The translations under genes and the position numbers were made by a program. A stretch of DNA of 64,000 bases, taken from assembly GCA_963763205.1 (NCBI GenBank), contig CAVXNQ010000021.1, positions 124,001-188,000 on the forward strand, in the 5' to 3' direction. This DNA comes from DDH964 sp963763205. Its GTDB lineage: Bacteria; Desulfobacterota; Desulfuromonadia; Desulfuromonadales; DDH964. The notes beneath the pieces were generated by a model that ran no database searches, had not been told where the DNA came from, and was given only the letters and a program-made list of their open reading frames with translations. Positions 21,761 through 32,069 of this stretch are shown here, one piece after another (the first letter of the stretch is position 1; every line of letters starts with the position of its first letter).

Positions 21761-22993
21761 GGCGGGTCGTGATCACCGGCCTGGGGGCGGTCTCTCCCTT
21801 CGGGCGCGGCGTGGCGGCGTTGATGGAGGGCCTGTGGGCCGGCCGCAGCGCGGTCTGCCAGGTGCGCCGAACTGGAGCGGATCGGCGGACTGCGCACCCG
21901 GGTCGCCGCCCTGGTGCGGGATGTCGACCCCAAGGAGATCCCCCGCAAGGACCGCCGCTCGATGTCCGCCATGTCGATCTACGCCACCCTCGCCAGCCAG
22001 GAGGCGCTGGCCGGCGGCCGGGCTCGCGGTGCGACCGAGCTGGGAAGCGGACGGCTCGGCGTCGCCATCGGCTCGACCGTCGGCAGCACCCAGGCGACGG
22101 AGGATTTCTTCCGCGATTTCTTCACCGACTCCAGCCTGGAGCGGATGAAGTCGACCCTCTTTTTCCAGATCATGAACCACAGCTGTGCCGCCAACGTCGC
22201 CCAGGCGCTCGGCATCACCGGCCGCCTGCTGGCGCCTTCGGCGGCCTGCAGCACCGGCTGCCAGGCGGTCGGCTACGGCTTCGAGCAGGTCGCCATGCGG
22301 GCGCCAGGATTTGATGCTCTGCGGCGGCGCCGACGAGTTCCATCCGCTGACCGCGGCGACCTTCGACGTCATGACCGCCGCGTCGATCGGCTTCAACGAC
22401 GCGCCCGCAGCTGACCCCGCGCCCCTTCGACCGGCGACCGGGACGGCGTGGTCTGCGGCGAAGGGGCGGGCATCCTGCTGCTCGAAGCCCTCGACTCGGC
22501 GCTGGCGCGGGGCGCCGCCATCCTCGGCGAGGTGGTCGGCTTTGCGACCGTTTCCGATCCCAGCAACATCGCCAATCCCAACGCCGCGGCCATGGAGCGC
22601 TGCATGCGCGAGGCCCTGGCCGATGCCGAACTGGCCCCGGAAGAGATCGACTACATCAATGCCCATGCCACCGCCACCACCCAGGGGGATATCGCCGAGG
22701 CCGAGGCCATTGCCGCCTCTTCGGCGGCCAGGTGCCGGTCAGCAGCCTGAAGGGGCACCTCGGCCACACCATGGCCGCCAGCGGCGCCCTGGAACTGATC
22801 GCCGGCATCGAGATGCTGCGCCGGCAGCGCCTCGTTCCCGACCCGCAACCTCGACGAGATCGACCCCGCCTGTGCCGGCATCCGCCATGTCCGCGGGGTG
22901 GAGGAACGGCCGCTGCGGGCGCTGCTCAAAAACAACTTCGCCCTCGGGGGCGTCAACTCATCGATCGTGGTAAGGAGATACCCGCATGACTGA
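21748..22993 (+). CDS. Beta-ketoacyl-ACP synthase (several frameshifts)
   Basis: FabF-type ketosynthase from ATG 21748 (MRTLRRVVITGLGAVSPFG). The active-site Cys lies in SAACSTGCQAVG, and His in NAHATATTQGD and KGHLGHTMAAS. Frame changes near 21868, 22308, 22405, 22435, 22715 and 22838 break an otherwise well-kept chain. The C-terminus overlaps the acyl carrier protein start. In known APE clusters this position is filled by a second condensing enzyme, so it may form a pair with the KS at 19058. Confidence 0.82.
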
Positions 22994-23249
22994 ACAGCAG
23001 ATCATCGATCTGATCAACAGCTCCCTCGCCGAGGAGTTCGAGCTCGATCCCGCCGCCATGCAGCCCGAGGCCAACATCTACGAGGACCTCGGTCTCGACA
23101 GCCTGGATATCGTGGACATGGTGATCGTGCTCGAAGGGGCCTTCAAGTTCAAGATCCGCGAAGAGGACGCCATCCGCGAAATCCGCACCCTGGGGGACAT
23201 CCACCGCTTCGTCATCGGCAAGCTGCAGGGAGCGGGTGCACAGGACTGA
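22986..23249 (+). CDS. Acyl carrier protein 1
   Basis: 87-aa ACP with the phosphopantetheine serine in GLDSLDIVDM and an acidic helix II. Its start overlaps the ketosynthase end, and its stop overlaps the next ATG (TGATG at 23247-23251). It would carry the growing polyene or aryl starter and is one of three ACPs in the cluster. Confidence 0.94.
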   Translation: MTEQQIIDLINSSLAEEFELDPAAMQPEANIYEDLGLDSLDIVDMVIVLEGAFKFKIREEDAIREIRTLGDIHRFVIGKLQGAGAQD

Positions 23250-24066
23250 TGCCGGACTCCGCCGTGACTTCCTTATCGTCGCCACCGGTCTCCGGGCCGC
23301 TCCCCCGGCTGGGGCCGTGGGCTCTGCTGATGAACGCCGTCGTCTATCCGCTGCTGGTGCTGTGGACGCTGCTCGGCATGGCTCTCTTTTCCCCGGGCTC
23401 TGCTCCTCTGGAAACTGGTCACCCGCTGGCCCACCGGGCGCATCATGCGCCATTTCATCTGGATCTACGGGCGCGGCTGGCTGCTGCTCATGGCCCCCTT
23501 CGTCCGCTTCCGGCGCCGGGGTTTCGAGACTCTCGACCTTCCTCGCCGGTGATTTTCGTGGTCAACCACCAGTCCTTCTTCGATACCTACTGCATGGGGC
23601 TGCTGCCGGTCTTCGATGTGACCTTCGCGGTGCGCGCCTGGCCGTTCCGGATGGTCTGGTACCGCTGGTTCATGCGCCTGGCCGGCTACCTCGATGTCGA
23701 GAGCACGCGCTGGGAAGAGATCGAGAGTGCCGGGCGTGCGGTGCTCGACGGCGGCGGCCATCTGCTCTTCTTCCCCGAGGGGCACCGCAGCCGGGACGGG
23801 CGCCTGCAGCGTTTCTACAACGGCGCCTTCCACGTTGCGGCGGCGAGCGGGCGGCCGGTTGTCCCCCTCTGCCTCGACCGGCACCGGCAAGCTGCTGCCG
23901 CCGGGGCGGCTCTCGCCTGCGCCCGGCCACCGTCACCCTGACCGCCCTGGCGGCCATCGACAGCCGCAGCTTTGCCGGCGAGAACGGCCCCCGCGAGCTG
24001 CGCAACCTCGTCCGCGCGCGGCTGGCCGCGGCCCTCGCCGAACAGGACCGGGAGGGGCGGGGATGA
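23249..24066 (+). CDS. Lysophospholipid acyltransferase family protein (PlsC-like, frameshifted)
   Basis: Membrane-associated 1-acyl-glycerol-3-phosphate acyltransferase fold. It has an N-terminal hydrophobic segment, the HX4D motif NHQSFFD, and FFPEGHRS as motif III. Breaks occur near 23400, 23884 and 23915. It matches the acyltransferase found next to the ACPs in APE clusters, where it is thought to attach the polyene to a glycerolipid-like anchor. The acceptor here is unknown. Confidence 0.84.
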
Positions 24067-25419
24067 GCGGACTCGGCCAGGACGAGCGTTTCGCTCCCTT
24101 CGCCGGGCTCGCCTTCGCGGCGCCGGACGCCATCGCGGCGGTGCAGGACCGCCTGCTGCGCGAGCACCTGCGCCTATCTCGCCGCCCGCTCCCCCTACTA
24201 CCGGCGGCCGCTTCGCCGCCAGCGGGATCGATCCGCGGGAGATTCGCGGCGTGGCCGACCTGGCCCGCCTGCCGCTGACCGGCAAGGAGGATCTTCAGGC
24301 GCGCAACGCCGAGCTGCGCTGCGTTCCCGAGGTCGAAGTGGTCGATCGCTGCCTGACCTCGGGGACCACCGGCCGGCCCCTGGTTCTCGACCAGACCCGC
24401 GCCGACCTGCGAGCGGCTGGCCTACAACGAGGCCCAGGCCTTTGCGCGCCGCCGGCCTCGCCCCGGCCGACCGGGTGCTGATGGCGGCGGCCATCGACCG
24501 CTGCTTCATGGCCGGGATGGCCTACTTTCTCGGTCTGGTCCGGCTCGGGGCGACGGCGATCCGCGGCGGGTCGAGCGAGCATTCCGGCGCTGGTCGAACT
24601 GGTGCGCGAGCAGCGCCCGACCGCCCTGGTCGGCGTGCCGAGCCTGCTGCTCGCGCTGGGCGAGCGGCTGCGGCCGAACGGGTCTGGCCGCCGACCGGCT
24701 CGGCGTAGCGACGACTGATCTGCATCGGCGAGCCGGTGCGCCAGGCCGATCTTGCGCTTTCCGCCCTCGGCGAACGCCTTGCCGGCCTGTGGGGGGCGCA
24801 GGTGCTCGGCACCTACGCCAGCACCGAAATGGCCACCGCCTTTGCCGACTGCGCCTGCGGCCGCGGCGGCCATCTGCAGCCCGAACTGATGGTGGTGGAG
24901 ATTCGTCGACGCGGCCGGTCCCGGTCCCGCCCGGACAGGCCGGCGAGGTGGTCGCCACCCCGCTGCAGGTGACGGGCATGCCGCTTTTGCGCTTCCGCAC
25001 CGGCGACATCGCCGTCCTGCACGCCGGCCCTGCGCCTGCGGCCGCAACACTCCGCGGCTCGGCCCGGTGCTCGGGCGCAAGGCGCAGATGCTCAAGTACC
25101 GCGGCACGACGGTCTTCCCGCCGGCGATCGCCGCGGTGCTGCAGGAGATCGCCGGCGGTGCGCGGCCTTCTATCTCGAGGTGTTCGACGAGTTCGCGCTC
25201 TCCGACCGCATCCGGGTGGTGGTCGGCAGCGCGACCCGCAGTCTCTCCGGCGACGAGGTCGCCGAGCGGATCGCCGCCCGCATCCGCGTCAAGCCTGAAG
25301 TGGTGATCGCCTCCGCCGCGGCGGTGCAGCGCCAGATAATGCGCCCGGAGAAGCGCAAGCCGGTGACCTTTTTCGATCACCGGCAGAACAGGCGGCAGGC
25401 CTGCCGACAGGCGACGTGA
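24063..25419 (+). CDS. AMP-dependent ligase, PaaK-like (many frameshifts)
   Basis: ANL-superfamily adenylating enzyme with the LTSGTTGRP phosphate loop, GTYASTEMATAF core motif, and TGDIAVLH then GRKAQMLKYRGTTVFP C-terminal hinge. This resembles phenylacetate-CoA ligase and the coronafacate-type ligases of APE clusters. It probably activates the aryl acid starter and loads it on an ACP. The chain is broken near 24173, 24205, 24410, 24446, 24583, 24680, 24905, 25028 and 25160. The motifs are intact in the pieces, so I read it as a functional gene with errors, but decay cannot be excluded. Confidence 0.8.
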
Positions 25420-25476
25420 CCGAGAGTGCCCGGCGCCAGTCTCACCCCCATCTTTCAGCGAAAGACGAGACCGTTC

Positions 25477-27072
25477 ATGGACCAGCGTCCCACCGTGATT
25501 CTGACCGGCAACGACCTGACGATCGAAGAGATCGTCGCCATCGGCGTCGGCGACAAGCAGGTCGCCCTCGATCCCGCGGCCCTGGAGCGCTGCCGCGCCA
25601 GCCGCCGCTTTCTCGAAGAGGAGGTCGCCGCCCGGCGCATCATCTACGGCGTCAACACCTCCTTCGGGCCGATGTGCAACAAGATCATCGAGGACCGCGA
25701 GATCGAAACGCTGCAGATCAACCTGATCCGCAGCCACGCCGCCGGCCTCGGTGACCCCTCAAGCCCTACATCGCCCTCGGCGTGCTGGCTGGTGCGGCTC
25801 AATACCCTGGTCAAGGGCTACAGCGGGGTGCGCATCGAGCTGCTCGAATTCATGCGCGAGCTGATCAACCGCGGCATCGCCCCCTACATCCCCGAGTGCG
25901 GCAGCGTCGGTGCCTCCGGCGACCTCATCCACCTCGCCCACATGGCGCTGGGGATGATCGGCGAGGGGCAGGTTTACGACCGCGGCACCCTGCGCCCGGC
26001 CGCGCGACGTCTTCGACCGACACGGCCTCGCCCCGATGCGCCTCTCCTTCAAGGAGGGGATCGCGCTGATGAACGGCACCAGCGCCATGACCGCGCTGGC
26101 CGCCTTCGCCCTGTTCGGCGCCAACAAGCTGCTGCGCCTCTCCTGCGTCACCGGCGCCTTTGCCCTGGAGATCTTCGGCGGCATCGACGACGCCTTCGAC
26201 GAGGACCTGCACCGGGTCAAACCCCATCCCGGCCAGCTCGACGTCGCCGCGACGATCCGCCGCCTCTACCAGGGCTCGAAGAACATCACCCTGCGCGCCG
26301 AACATGCACGAGCTGATCCGCAGCCAGCAGCAGGACGGCCCGGTCTTCGAGACCAGCATCAACGTCCAGGACGTCTACTCGGTGCGCTGCACCCCGCAGG
26401 TCCTCGCCCCGGTGGCCGAGGCGATCGAGCTGGCGCTGCGCACGGTCGACACCGAGGCCAACTCCAGCAACGACAACCCGATCATCATCCCGGAGAAGAA
26501 GAAGATCATCCACGGCGGCAACTTCCACGGCCAGTCGCATCGGCTTCGCCATGGATGCCCTGTGCATCGCCATCGCCACCCTCTGCAACCTCTCCGAGCG
26601 GCGCATCAACAAGTATCTCGACAAGCACCTCAACGAGGGGCTCCCCGAGTTTCTCATCCCCGGCACCCTCGGCCTGACCATGGGCTTCATGGGCGCCCAG
26701 TACCTGGCGACCTCGACCACCGCCGAGAACCGCCAGCTGGCCGGGCCGGTCTCCACCAACTCGATCTCCTGCAACGCCTCCAACCAGGACGTGGTGAGCA
26801 TGGGGACGGTCGCCGCCCGCAAGGCCTTCAAATCGGTGAGCAACGCCAAGCATATCCTCACCCTGGAGATCCTCGCCGATCTGCAGGCGCTCTCCTTCCG
26901 CAACGCGGCGGGCCTCGGCCGCGGCACCGGGCGGATCTACCGGGAACTGGTCAAGGAGTTTGCCGTCTACGACAACAGCCGGGTCTTCCACGACGATCTG
27001 ACCCGCTTCCGCCGGCTCCTCTTCTCCAGCCAGCTGTTCGACGACCTGGCCCCCTTTCTGGAAGATGACTGA
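25477..27072 (+). CDS. Aromatic amino acid ammonia lyase (HAL/TAL family, frameshifted)
   Basis: MIO-type lyase that would turn histidine, tyrosine or phenylalanine into the arylacrylate. The MIO-forming Ala-Ser-Gly lies in GSVGASGDL. YGVNTSFGP near the N-terminus, LMNGTSAMTAL, NSSNDNPIII and a C-terminal TSTTAENRQLAGPVSTNSIS region complete the fold. About 530 aa with breaks near 25758, 25785, 26003, 26302 and 26537. In flexirubin and some APE clusters this enzyme makes 4-coumarate; here tyrosine is the likely substrate by context, but the sequence alone does not settle it. Confidence 0.85.
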
Positions 27073-27075
27073 GGC

Positions 27076-27528
27076 ATGAGCGAAGCGCTCCCCGACAACC
27101 TGCGCCTGCCCCGGCCGGCCCGGGAATTCCTCCCGCACCGGCCGCCGATGCAGCTGGTCGATCGCCTGCTGACCGCCGCAGACGGCAACGGCACGGTGGA
27201 GGTGGTTCCCGGTCCCGGCTGCCCGCTGCTGGACGCGGACGGCGGTCTCGAAACGGTGGCGCTGGTCGAACTGCTGGCCCAGAGCTATGCCGCGGTCCAG
27301 GGCTATAGCGACCACTGCGCCGGGCGCCCCCCGGGACGGGGCTTTCTGGTCGGGATCCGCCGGGCGCAGCTGTACGCCCCGGCCCGCCGCGGCGACCGTC
27401 TGCTGGTCACGGTGCGCACCATCGCCCGCATCGAGCGCTTCGCCATGGTCGAAGGGGAAGTGCGCTGCGGCGATTCTCTGCTGGCCAGCGCCGTCTTCAA
27501 ACTCTGGCTTCCCGGGGCGGCGGCATGA
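27076..27528 (+). CDS. Hotdog-fold 3-hydroxyacyl-ACP dehydratase (ApeP-like)
   Basis: 150-aa intact FabA/FabZ-like dehydratase with LPHRPPMQLVDRL near the N-terminus, which supplies the catalytic His, and a long central helix VALVELLAQSYAAV. It would remove water after ketoreduction and so set the trans double bonds. It starts four bases after the ammonia lyase stop and overlaps the next start (ATGA at 27525). Confidence 0.85.
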   Translation: MSEALPDNLRLPRPAREFLPHRPPMQLVDRLLTAADGNGTVEVVPGPGCPLLDADGGLETVALVELLAQSYAAVQGYSDHCAGRPPGRGFLVGIRRAQLYAPARRGDRLLVTVRTIARIERFAMVEGEVRCGDSLLASAVFKLWLPGAAA

Positions 27529-28161
27529 GGCGCCGGCTGCCTGGGGGCTGGCTGCTCCTGTTCTGGTGTCTGCTGCTGGCGCGGACCGCGGCGGCGGCCA
27601 ACCCCGCCCCGGCCGATCTCGACCGGGTTCTCGCCGGGCTGGCGCGCTCGGCGGCCGGCATCGAGACCCTCTCCAGCGACTTCGTGCAGGAGAAATACCT
27701 CGCCGTCTTCCAGGACGCCCTGGTCTCCAGCGGGGCGTTTCTATTACCGGAAGCCGGACAAATTGCGCTGGGAGCTGCGCAGCCCGCTGGTTTCCGGCTT
27801 CGCCCTCGACGGCAACCGCGGACGACGCTGGCGGGGGGCGGAGGAAAAGAGCGAGAGCTTCGACATTCGCCAGGACCCGGTGATGAAGGTCGTCGCCGAG
27901 CAGCTGCTGGCCTGGGCGCGCCCCGATTTCCCCTGGCTGCGGGCCCATTACCGGATCAGACTGGAGGGGACGGCGCCGGTCCGCCTGCGCCTCGACCCGA
28001 GCTTCGACACCGGCGGCCTGATCGATCACCTGCTGATCGTCTTCGCTGCCGACGGCAGCCATGTGCAGCAGGTCGAACTGCATGAGAAGGACGGCGATTA
28101 CACGCGGCTCCGTTTCGAACACACGGTGGTCAACGGCCCCTTGGCCGGCGACCTGTTCTAG
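27525..28161 (+). CDS. LolA-like outer-membrane lipoprotein carrier (one frameshift)
   Basis: Periplasmic LolA-fold protein of the APE cluster type (ApeL-like). A signal peptide (GGWLLLFWCLLLARTAAAA) leads into FVQEKYLAVFQDALVSSG, then, after a frame change near 27742, YYRKPDKLRWELRSP and VSGFALDGNRGRR. The extended beta-sheet with DPVMKVVAEQLLAWA matches these short LolA relatives. It may ferry the polyene lipid across the periplasm. Confidence 0.82.
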
Positions 28162-28170
28162 GGAGTCGCC

Positions 28171-30523
28171 GTGACCTTTTTTGCCGTGGCCTACCGGTAC
28201 TTCGCCGGCCGCCGGGCTCTGCTCTTCGGCGCCACCCTGGTTCTTCTCGGCCTGTGCGCGGCGCTCAGCTTCAGCCTGCACATGCAGGCGGATATCGCCA
28301 CCATGCTCCCCGACCGGGACAGCCAGGTGGCCAACGACTTCCGCCTGCTGCAGGAGGCGCCCTTCGCCCGCAAGCTGGTCATCACCGTGACCGCCGCTCC
28401 GGGGACCGGCGGTGCGGCCCTCGGTGCGGCGGTCGACCGCCTGACCGGCGCCCTCGACCCGCAGCTCTTCCAACAGGTGACCACCGGCCCCGGCGCCGGG
28501 CTGCAGCAGCGGCTGCTCCCCTGGCTGCTGGCCGCCCTGCCGGATCTGGCGAGCGAAGATGACCTGGCGGCGCTGCGCCGGGACCTCGCCGGCGACGGCG
28601 TCGGGCTGCGGGTACAGGATGCCTTCCAGCAACTGCTCGGCCCCGCGGGCTGGGCGCTGAAGAACGTCATCCGCCGCGATCCCCTCGACCTGCGGCGGCT
28701 GGCCCTGGCCAAGCTGCGTTTCGTCAACCTGGTGCCGCAGGTGCGCCTCGACGGCAACCGCTTCGTCAGCGCCGACGGCCGCAGCGCCCTGGTGCTGGCC
28801 GAAACGCCGGTGGCAGTGACCGACAGCGCGGGCGCTCAGGCCCTGGAGAACGCCTTCGCCAAGGCCCGGCAGGCGCTGCCGCCCGGGGATGAGCGCCACC
28901 CTGGTCGGCGCCCATCGCTACACCCTGGCCAATGCCCGGGCGATCCAGGGCGATCTGTGGCGGATCCTCTCCGTCTCGAGCCTGGCGCTGGTCCTGCTCT
29001 TCGTCGTGCTGCTGCGCAGCCTGCGCTCGATCTGGGTCTTTCTCATCCCGGTGGCGGCGCTGGCGGTTTCGGGGGTGGCGGTGCTGGCCGTCTACGGCGC
29101 GGTCTCGGCGATCACCGTCGGCTTCGGCGCGGTGCTCCTCGGCATCAGCGTCGACTTCGGCCTGCACGTCTACTACGCCCTGGCCAGCGGCGAGGCGCCG
29201 CCGGAGGCGACCGTCGCCGAGGTCGCCCGGCCGGTGCTGTTCGGCGCCCTGACGACCATCGGCGCCTTCGCCGTGCTGCTCTTCTCCGACCTCCCCGGGC
29301 AGCGCCAGCTGGCGGTCTTCTCCATCGCCGGGCTGGTCGCGGCGCTGGCCCTGGCGCTGCTGGTTTTGCCGCACCTGCTGCGCTCCGGCCCTCCGGCCGC
29401 CGCGCCTGCGGGGCCGGCGGCCGGCTGCTCCCGGCCGCTGCGCTGGACGATCCTCGGCTGCTGGCTGGCCTTTTGCCTCTGGAGCGGCTGGCAGGCGACG
29501 GGCCTGACCATCAACGGCGACCTGCGCAGCGTCAGCCTGGTGCCGCCGGCCCTGGCCGCCGCCGAAGCCCAGGTCAAGGCGACCTGGGGCGGCTTCCGCG
29601 ACCAGGCGATGATCTGGACCGCCGCCGGCGGCGAAGAGCAGGCCCTGGGCGATGCGGCGGCGGTCTTCAACACCCTGGAGCAGAGCGGCGTGCCCCTGGT
29701 CAGCCTGGCGCCGCTGCTGCCGCCTGCGGCGGTGCAGCGGGCCAACCGGCAGCGCTGGCGCGCCTTCTGGCAGGGGGCGGAGGGCCAGGCGATCCTCGCC
29801 CGGCTGGACCAGGAGGCGGCCGGCCTCGGCTTTGCCGCCGACGCCTTCGCCCCCTTCACCGCGAGCCTCTCCGCGCCCGCCGCGCCGGTCACCCTGGCGA
29901 GTCTCGAGACAGCGGGCCTCGGCAGCCTGGTGGAGGCCCTGGTGGTCCCCGAAGGAGAGAAGATGCGGCTTCTGACCCTGGCGCCCGACACCCCGCGGGT
30001 CGCCGAACTGCTCAAGGCCGATGGACCTGCCGGGGTGCGGCTGGTCTCCCAGGGACGCTTCCGCGAGGAGATCAGCGGCGCCATCGGCCGCGACTTCAAA
30101 AGCTTTCTGCTCGGCGCCACCCTGGTCAACGTCCTGCTGCTGATGCTCCTCTACCGCCGGCCGCTGAAGATCCTGGTTTCGGCGCTGCCGGTAGCGACCG
30201 GGCTGCTCGGCATGTTCGGCATCATGGCGGCCACCGGGACCGCCTTCAACCTGTTCAACGTGATCGCCGCCATCCTGGTCATCGGCCTGGGGGTCGACTA
30301 CGGCATCTTCATGGTCTGCCGGGTCTTCGAGGGGCACCAGCGGGGGGTCGACCGGGCGGTCCTCGCCTCCGGGCTGACCACCCTGGCCGGCTTCGGCGCC
30401 CTGGTGCTGGCGCGCCATCCGGCCCTGCACTCCATCGGTCTCAGCGTCCTGCTCGGCATCGGCGTGGCGATTCCCACGGCGCTGCTGGTGATCCCGGCGC
30501 TGGTGCCGCGGAGGGGGCCATGA
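28171..30523 (+). CDS. MMPL/RND-family exporter (one frameshift)
   Basis: Large inner-membrane protein with two repeated halves, each with a periplasmic loop and a bundle of about five helices after an initial helix. These include the IQGDLWRILSVSSLALVLLFVVLLRSL-type segment (start near 28940) and GFGAVLLGISVDFGLHVYYAL. The second half repeats LGVDYGIFMVCRVFEG and TTLAGFGALVLA. About 780 aa from GTG 28171 with a break near 28888. It corresponds to the MMPL exporter (ApeM) and would hand the polyene lipid to LolA. Confidence 0.86.
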
Positions 30524-31204
30524 GCCGCTGCTGGCTCCCGCTGCTGGCGGCCCTGCTACCCGTGCTGCTGATAGCCGGCTGCGCCGCCCCTTTCTTTCCG
30601 CCGCCGCCGACGGTGGCCGTCCCGTGCCGGGAAGAGCGCGGCGGAACTGGCCGGCAGCGACTGGACCCGGCTGCCGGGGCGCTGGCTGCTCACCCAGAGC
30701 GCGGAATTTTCCTTTCACGGCCGCAAGCTCCCCATGCAGGGGCTGCTGCAGCTCGATTCCGGACACCAGGCGGCGCGGTTGATCGCGGTCAACGAACTCG
30801 GCATCAAGCTCTTCGATATCGAGGTCTTCGCCCGGGGGGAAACGGTTCACTACCTGCTCCCCGACCTCGCCCGCTATCCCCGGCTCGGCGAGGCGGTGGC
30901 GGCCTCGGTGCGGCGGATGTTCCTGGCGCCGCGACCCCGGGCCGACGACCGGCTGCGCCGCGAGGCGACAGGGTACGAACTGGCGCGGGAGGAAAACGGG
31001 CGTTCGATCCGCTTCCGGTTCGGCGGGCAGCAGGCGCAGCTGGAGCAGATCCGGGTCACGGCTCCCGGGGAGGACTGGCAGGTCGGCTACTACGACTATC
31101 GCTCGGCGGGGGAGGTGGAGTATGCTGAAAAAATATTGCTCGAAGACCGGGTGGCCGGCTACCGGCTGCGGCTGCGGGTCCTGGGGATGAGGCGCAGCGG
31201 ATGA
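30520..31204 (+). CDS. DUF3261 lipoprotein (ApeN-like, one frameshift)
   Basis: Lipoprotein signal with the lipobox LIAGC at the N-terminus, then a DUF3261-type domain with FSFHGRKLPMQGLLQLD and LGIKLFDIEVF. A frame change near 30635 joins the two. It is overlapped at both ends by its neighbours and always accompanies the LolA and MMPL proteins in APE clusters. Its role there, probably outer-membrane insertion, is not proven. Confidence 0.78.
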
Positions 31205-31578
31205 ACCCGATGCGTGACGGCATTGCCCGGGCCGCCCTCGGCACAACGCAGGCCGCCGTCGACGGCGAGCTCGGCCAGCGGTTTCGATTCCCGGCCGATT
31301 TCGTCGGCTTCGCCGGGCACTTCCCCGACTTCCCGATCCTCCCCGGGGTCGTCCAGCTGCTTCTCGCCCAGTGGCTGATCGAAACCGGGACGGGGCAGGG
31401 GAGGGTGCTGCGCGAGGTGGCCAACGCCAAGTTCCTCGAACAGCTTCTCCCGGGGGGCGAGATCGCCGTCCACTGCCGGCCGCGGGGAGCCGCCGACGCC
31501 GGCTGGTGGGCGGTGCGCATCGAAGTTGACGGCCGCCCGGCGGCGACCTTTCAGCTCAGGCTGGAAACGACCGCCTGA
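31201..31578 (+). CDS. FabA/FabZ-type hotdog dehydratase (ApeI-like)
   Basis: 125-aa intact hotdog protein with FPADFVGFAGHFPDFPILPGVVQ, the dehydratase signature with its catalytic His, and NAKFLEQLLPGG. It is one of two dehydratases in this cluster, matching the ApeI and ApeP pair of characterised APE systems. Start overlaps the DUF3261 stop. Confidence 0.86.
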   Translation: MNPMRDGIARAALGTTQAAVDGELGQRFRFPADFVGFAGHFPDFPILPGVVQLLLAQWLIETGTGQGRVLREVANAKFLEQLLPGGEIAVHCRPRGAADAGWWAVRIEVDGRPAATFQLRLETTA

Positions 31579-31607
31579 GCGCGGGCGGGAAGGAAACGGA
31601 CCGAAGA

Positions 31608-32069
31608 ATGCAGAAACCCTATTTCAACAGCGCCGCCGGCCAGCCCGCCCCGCTGCGGGCCGTCGTCGAACGCCGCGTCCGTTTCGAGGAGGTCGATCCC
31701 CTCGGCATCGTCTGGCACGGCCGCTATCCCGGTTATTTCGAGGATGCCCGGGTCGCCTTCGGCGACCGCTTCGGCATCGGCTACCTCGATTTCTACCGCG
31801 AGGGAATCCTGGCGCCGATCAAGAAGCTGCACGTCGACTACCAAAGGCCGCTGCGTTTCGACGAGGTCTTCACCATCGAGGGGGTGCTGCACTGGTCGGA
31901 GGCGGCGCGCCTCAATTTCGAGTTCATTCTGCGCAACGCCGCCGGTGAGGTGACCACCAGCGGCTACACGGTGCAGATGCTGATGGATACCGAGCACACC
32001 CTGCTGCTGGTGCCGCCCCCCTTCTACCAGGCGTTCTGCGAGCGCTGGGCGCGGGGGGAGCTGGCATGA
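31608..32069 (+). CDS. Acyl-thioesterase, 4-hydroxybenzoyl-CoA type (ApeK-like)
   Basis: 153-aa intact hotdog thioesterase with VRFEEVDPLGIVWHGRYPGYFEDAR, whose Asp is the usual catalytic residue, and LHVDYQRPLRFDE. It would release or edit acyl-ACP in the polyene pathway. It lies 30 bases after the dehydratase and overlaps the following ketosynthase (ATGA at 32066). Confidence 0.87.
   Translation: MQKPYFNSAAGQPAPLRAVVERRVRFEEVDPLGIVWHGRYPGYFEDARVAFGDRFGIGYLDFYREGILAPIKKLHVDYQRPLRFDEVFTIEGVLHWSEAARLNFEFILRNAAGEVTTSGYTVQMLMDTEHTLLLVPPPFYQAFCERWARGELA

Noticed and set aside
26506..31246. Very long minus-strand frames opposite the ammonia lyase and MMPL genes
   Set aside because: They arise from GC-rich codon bias on the other strand. 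The plus-strand frames have all family motifs.
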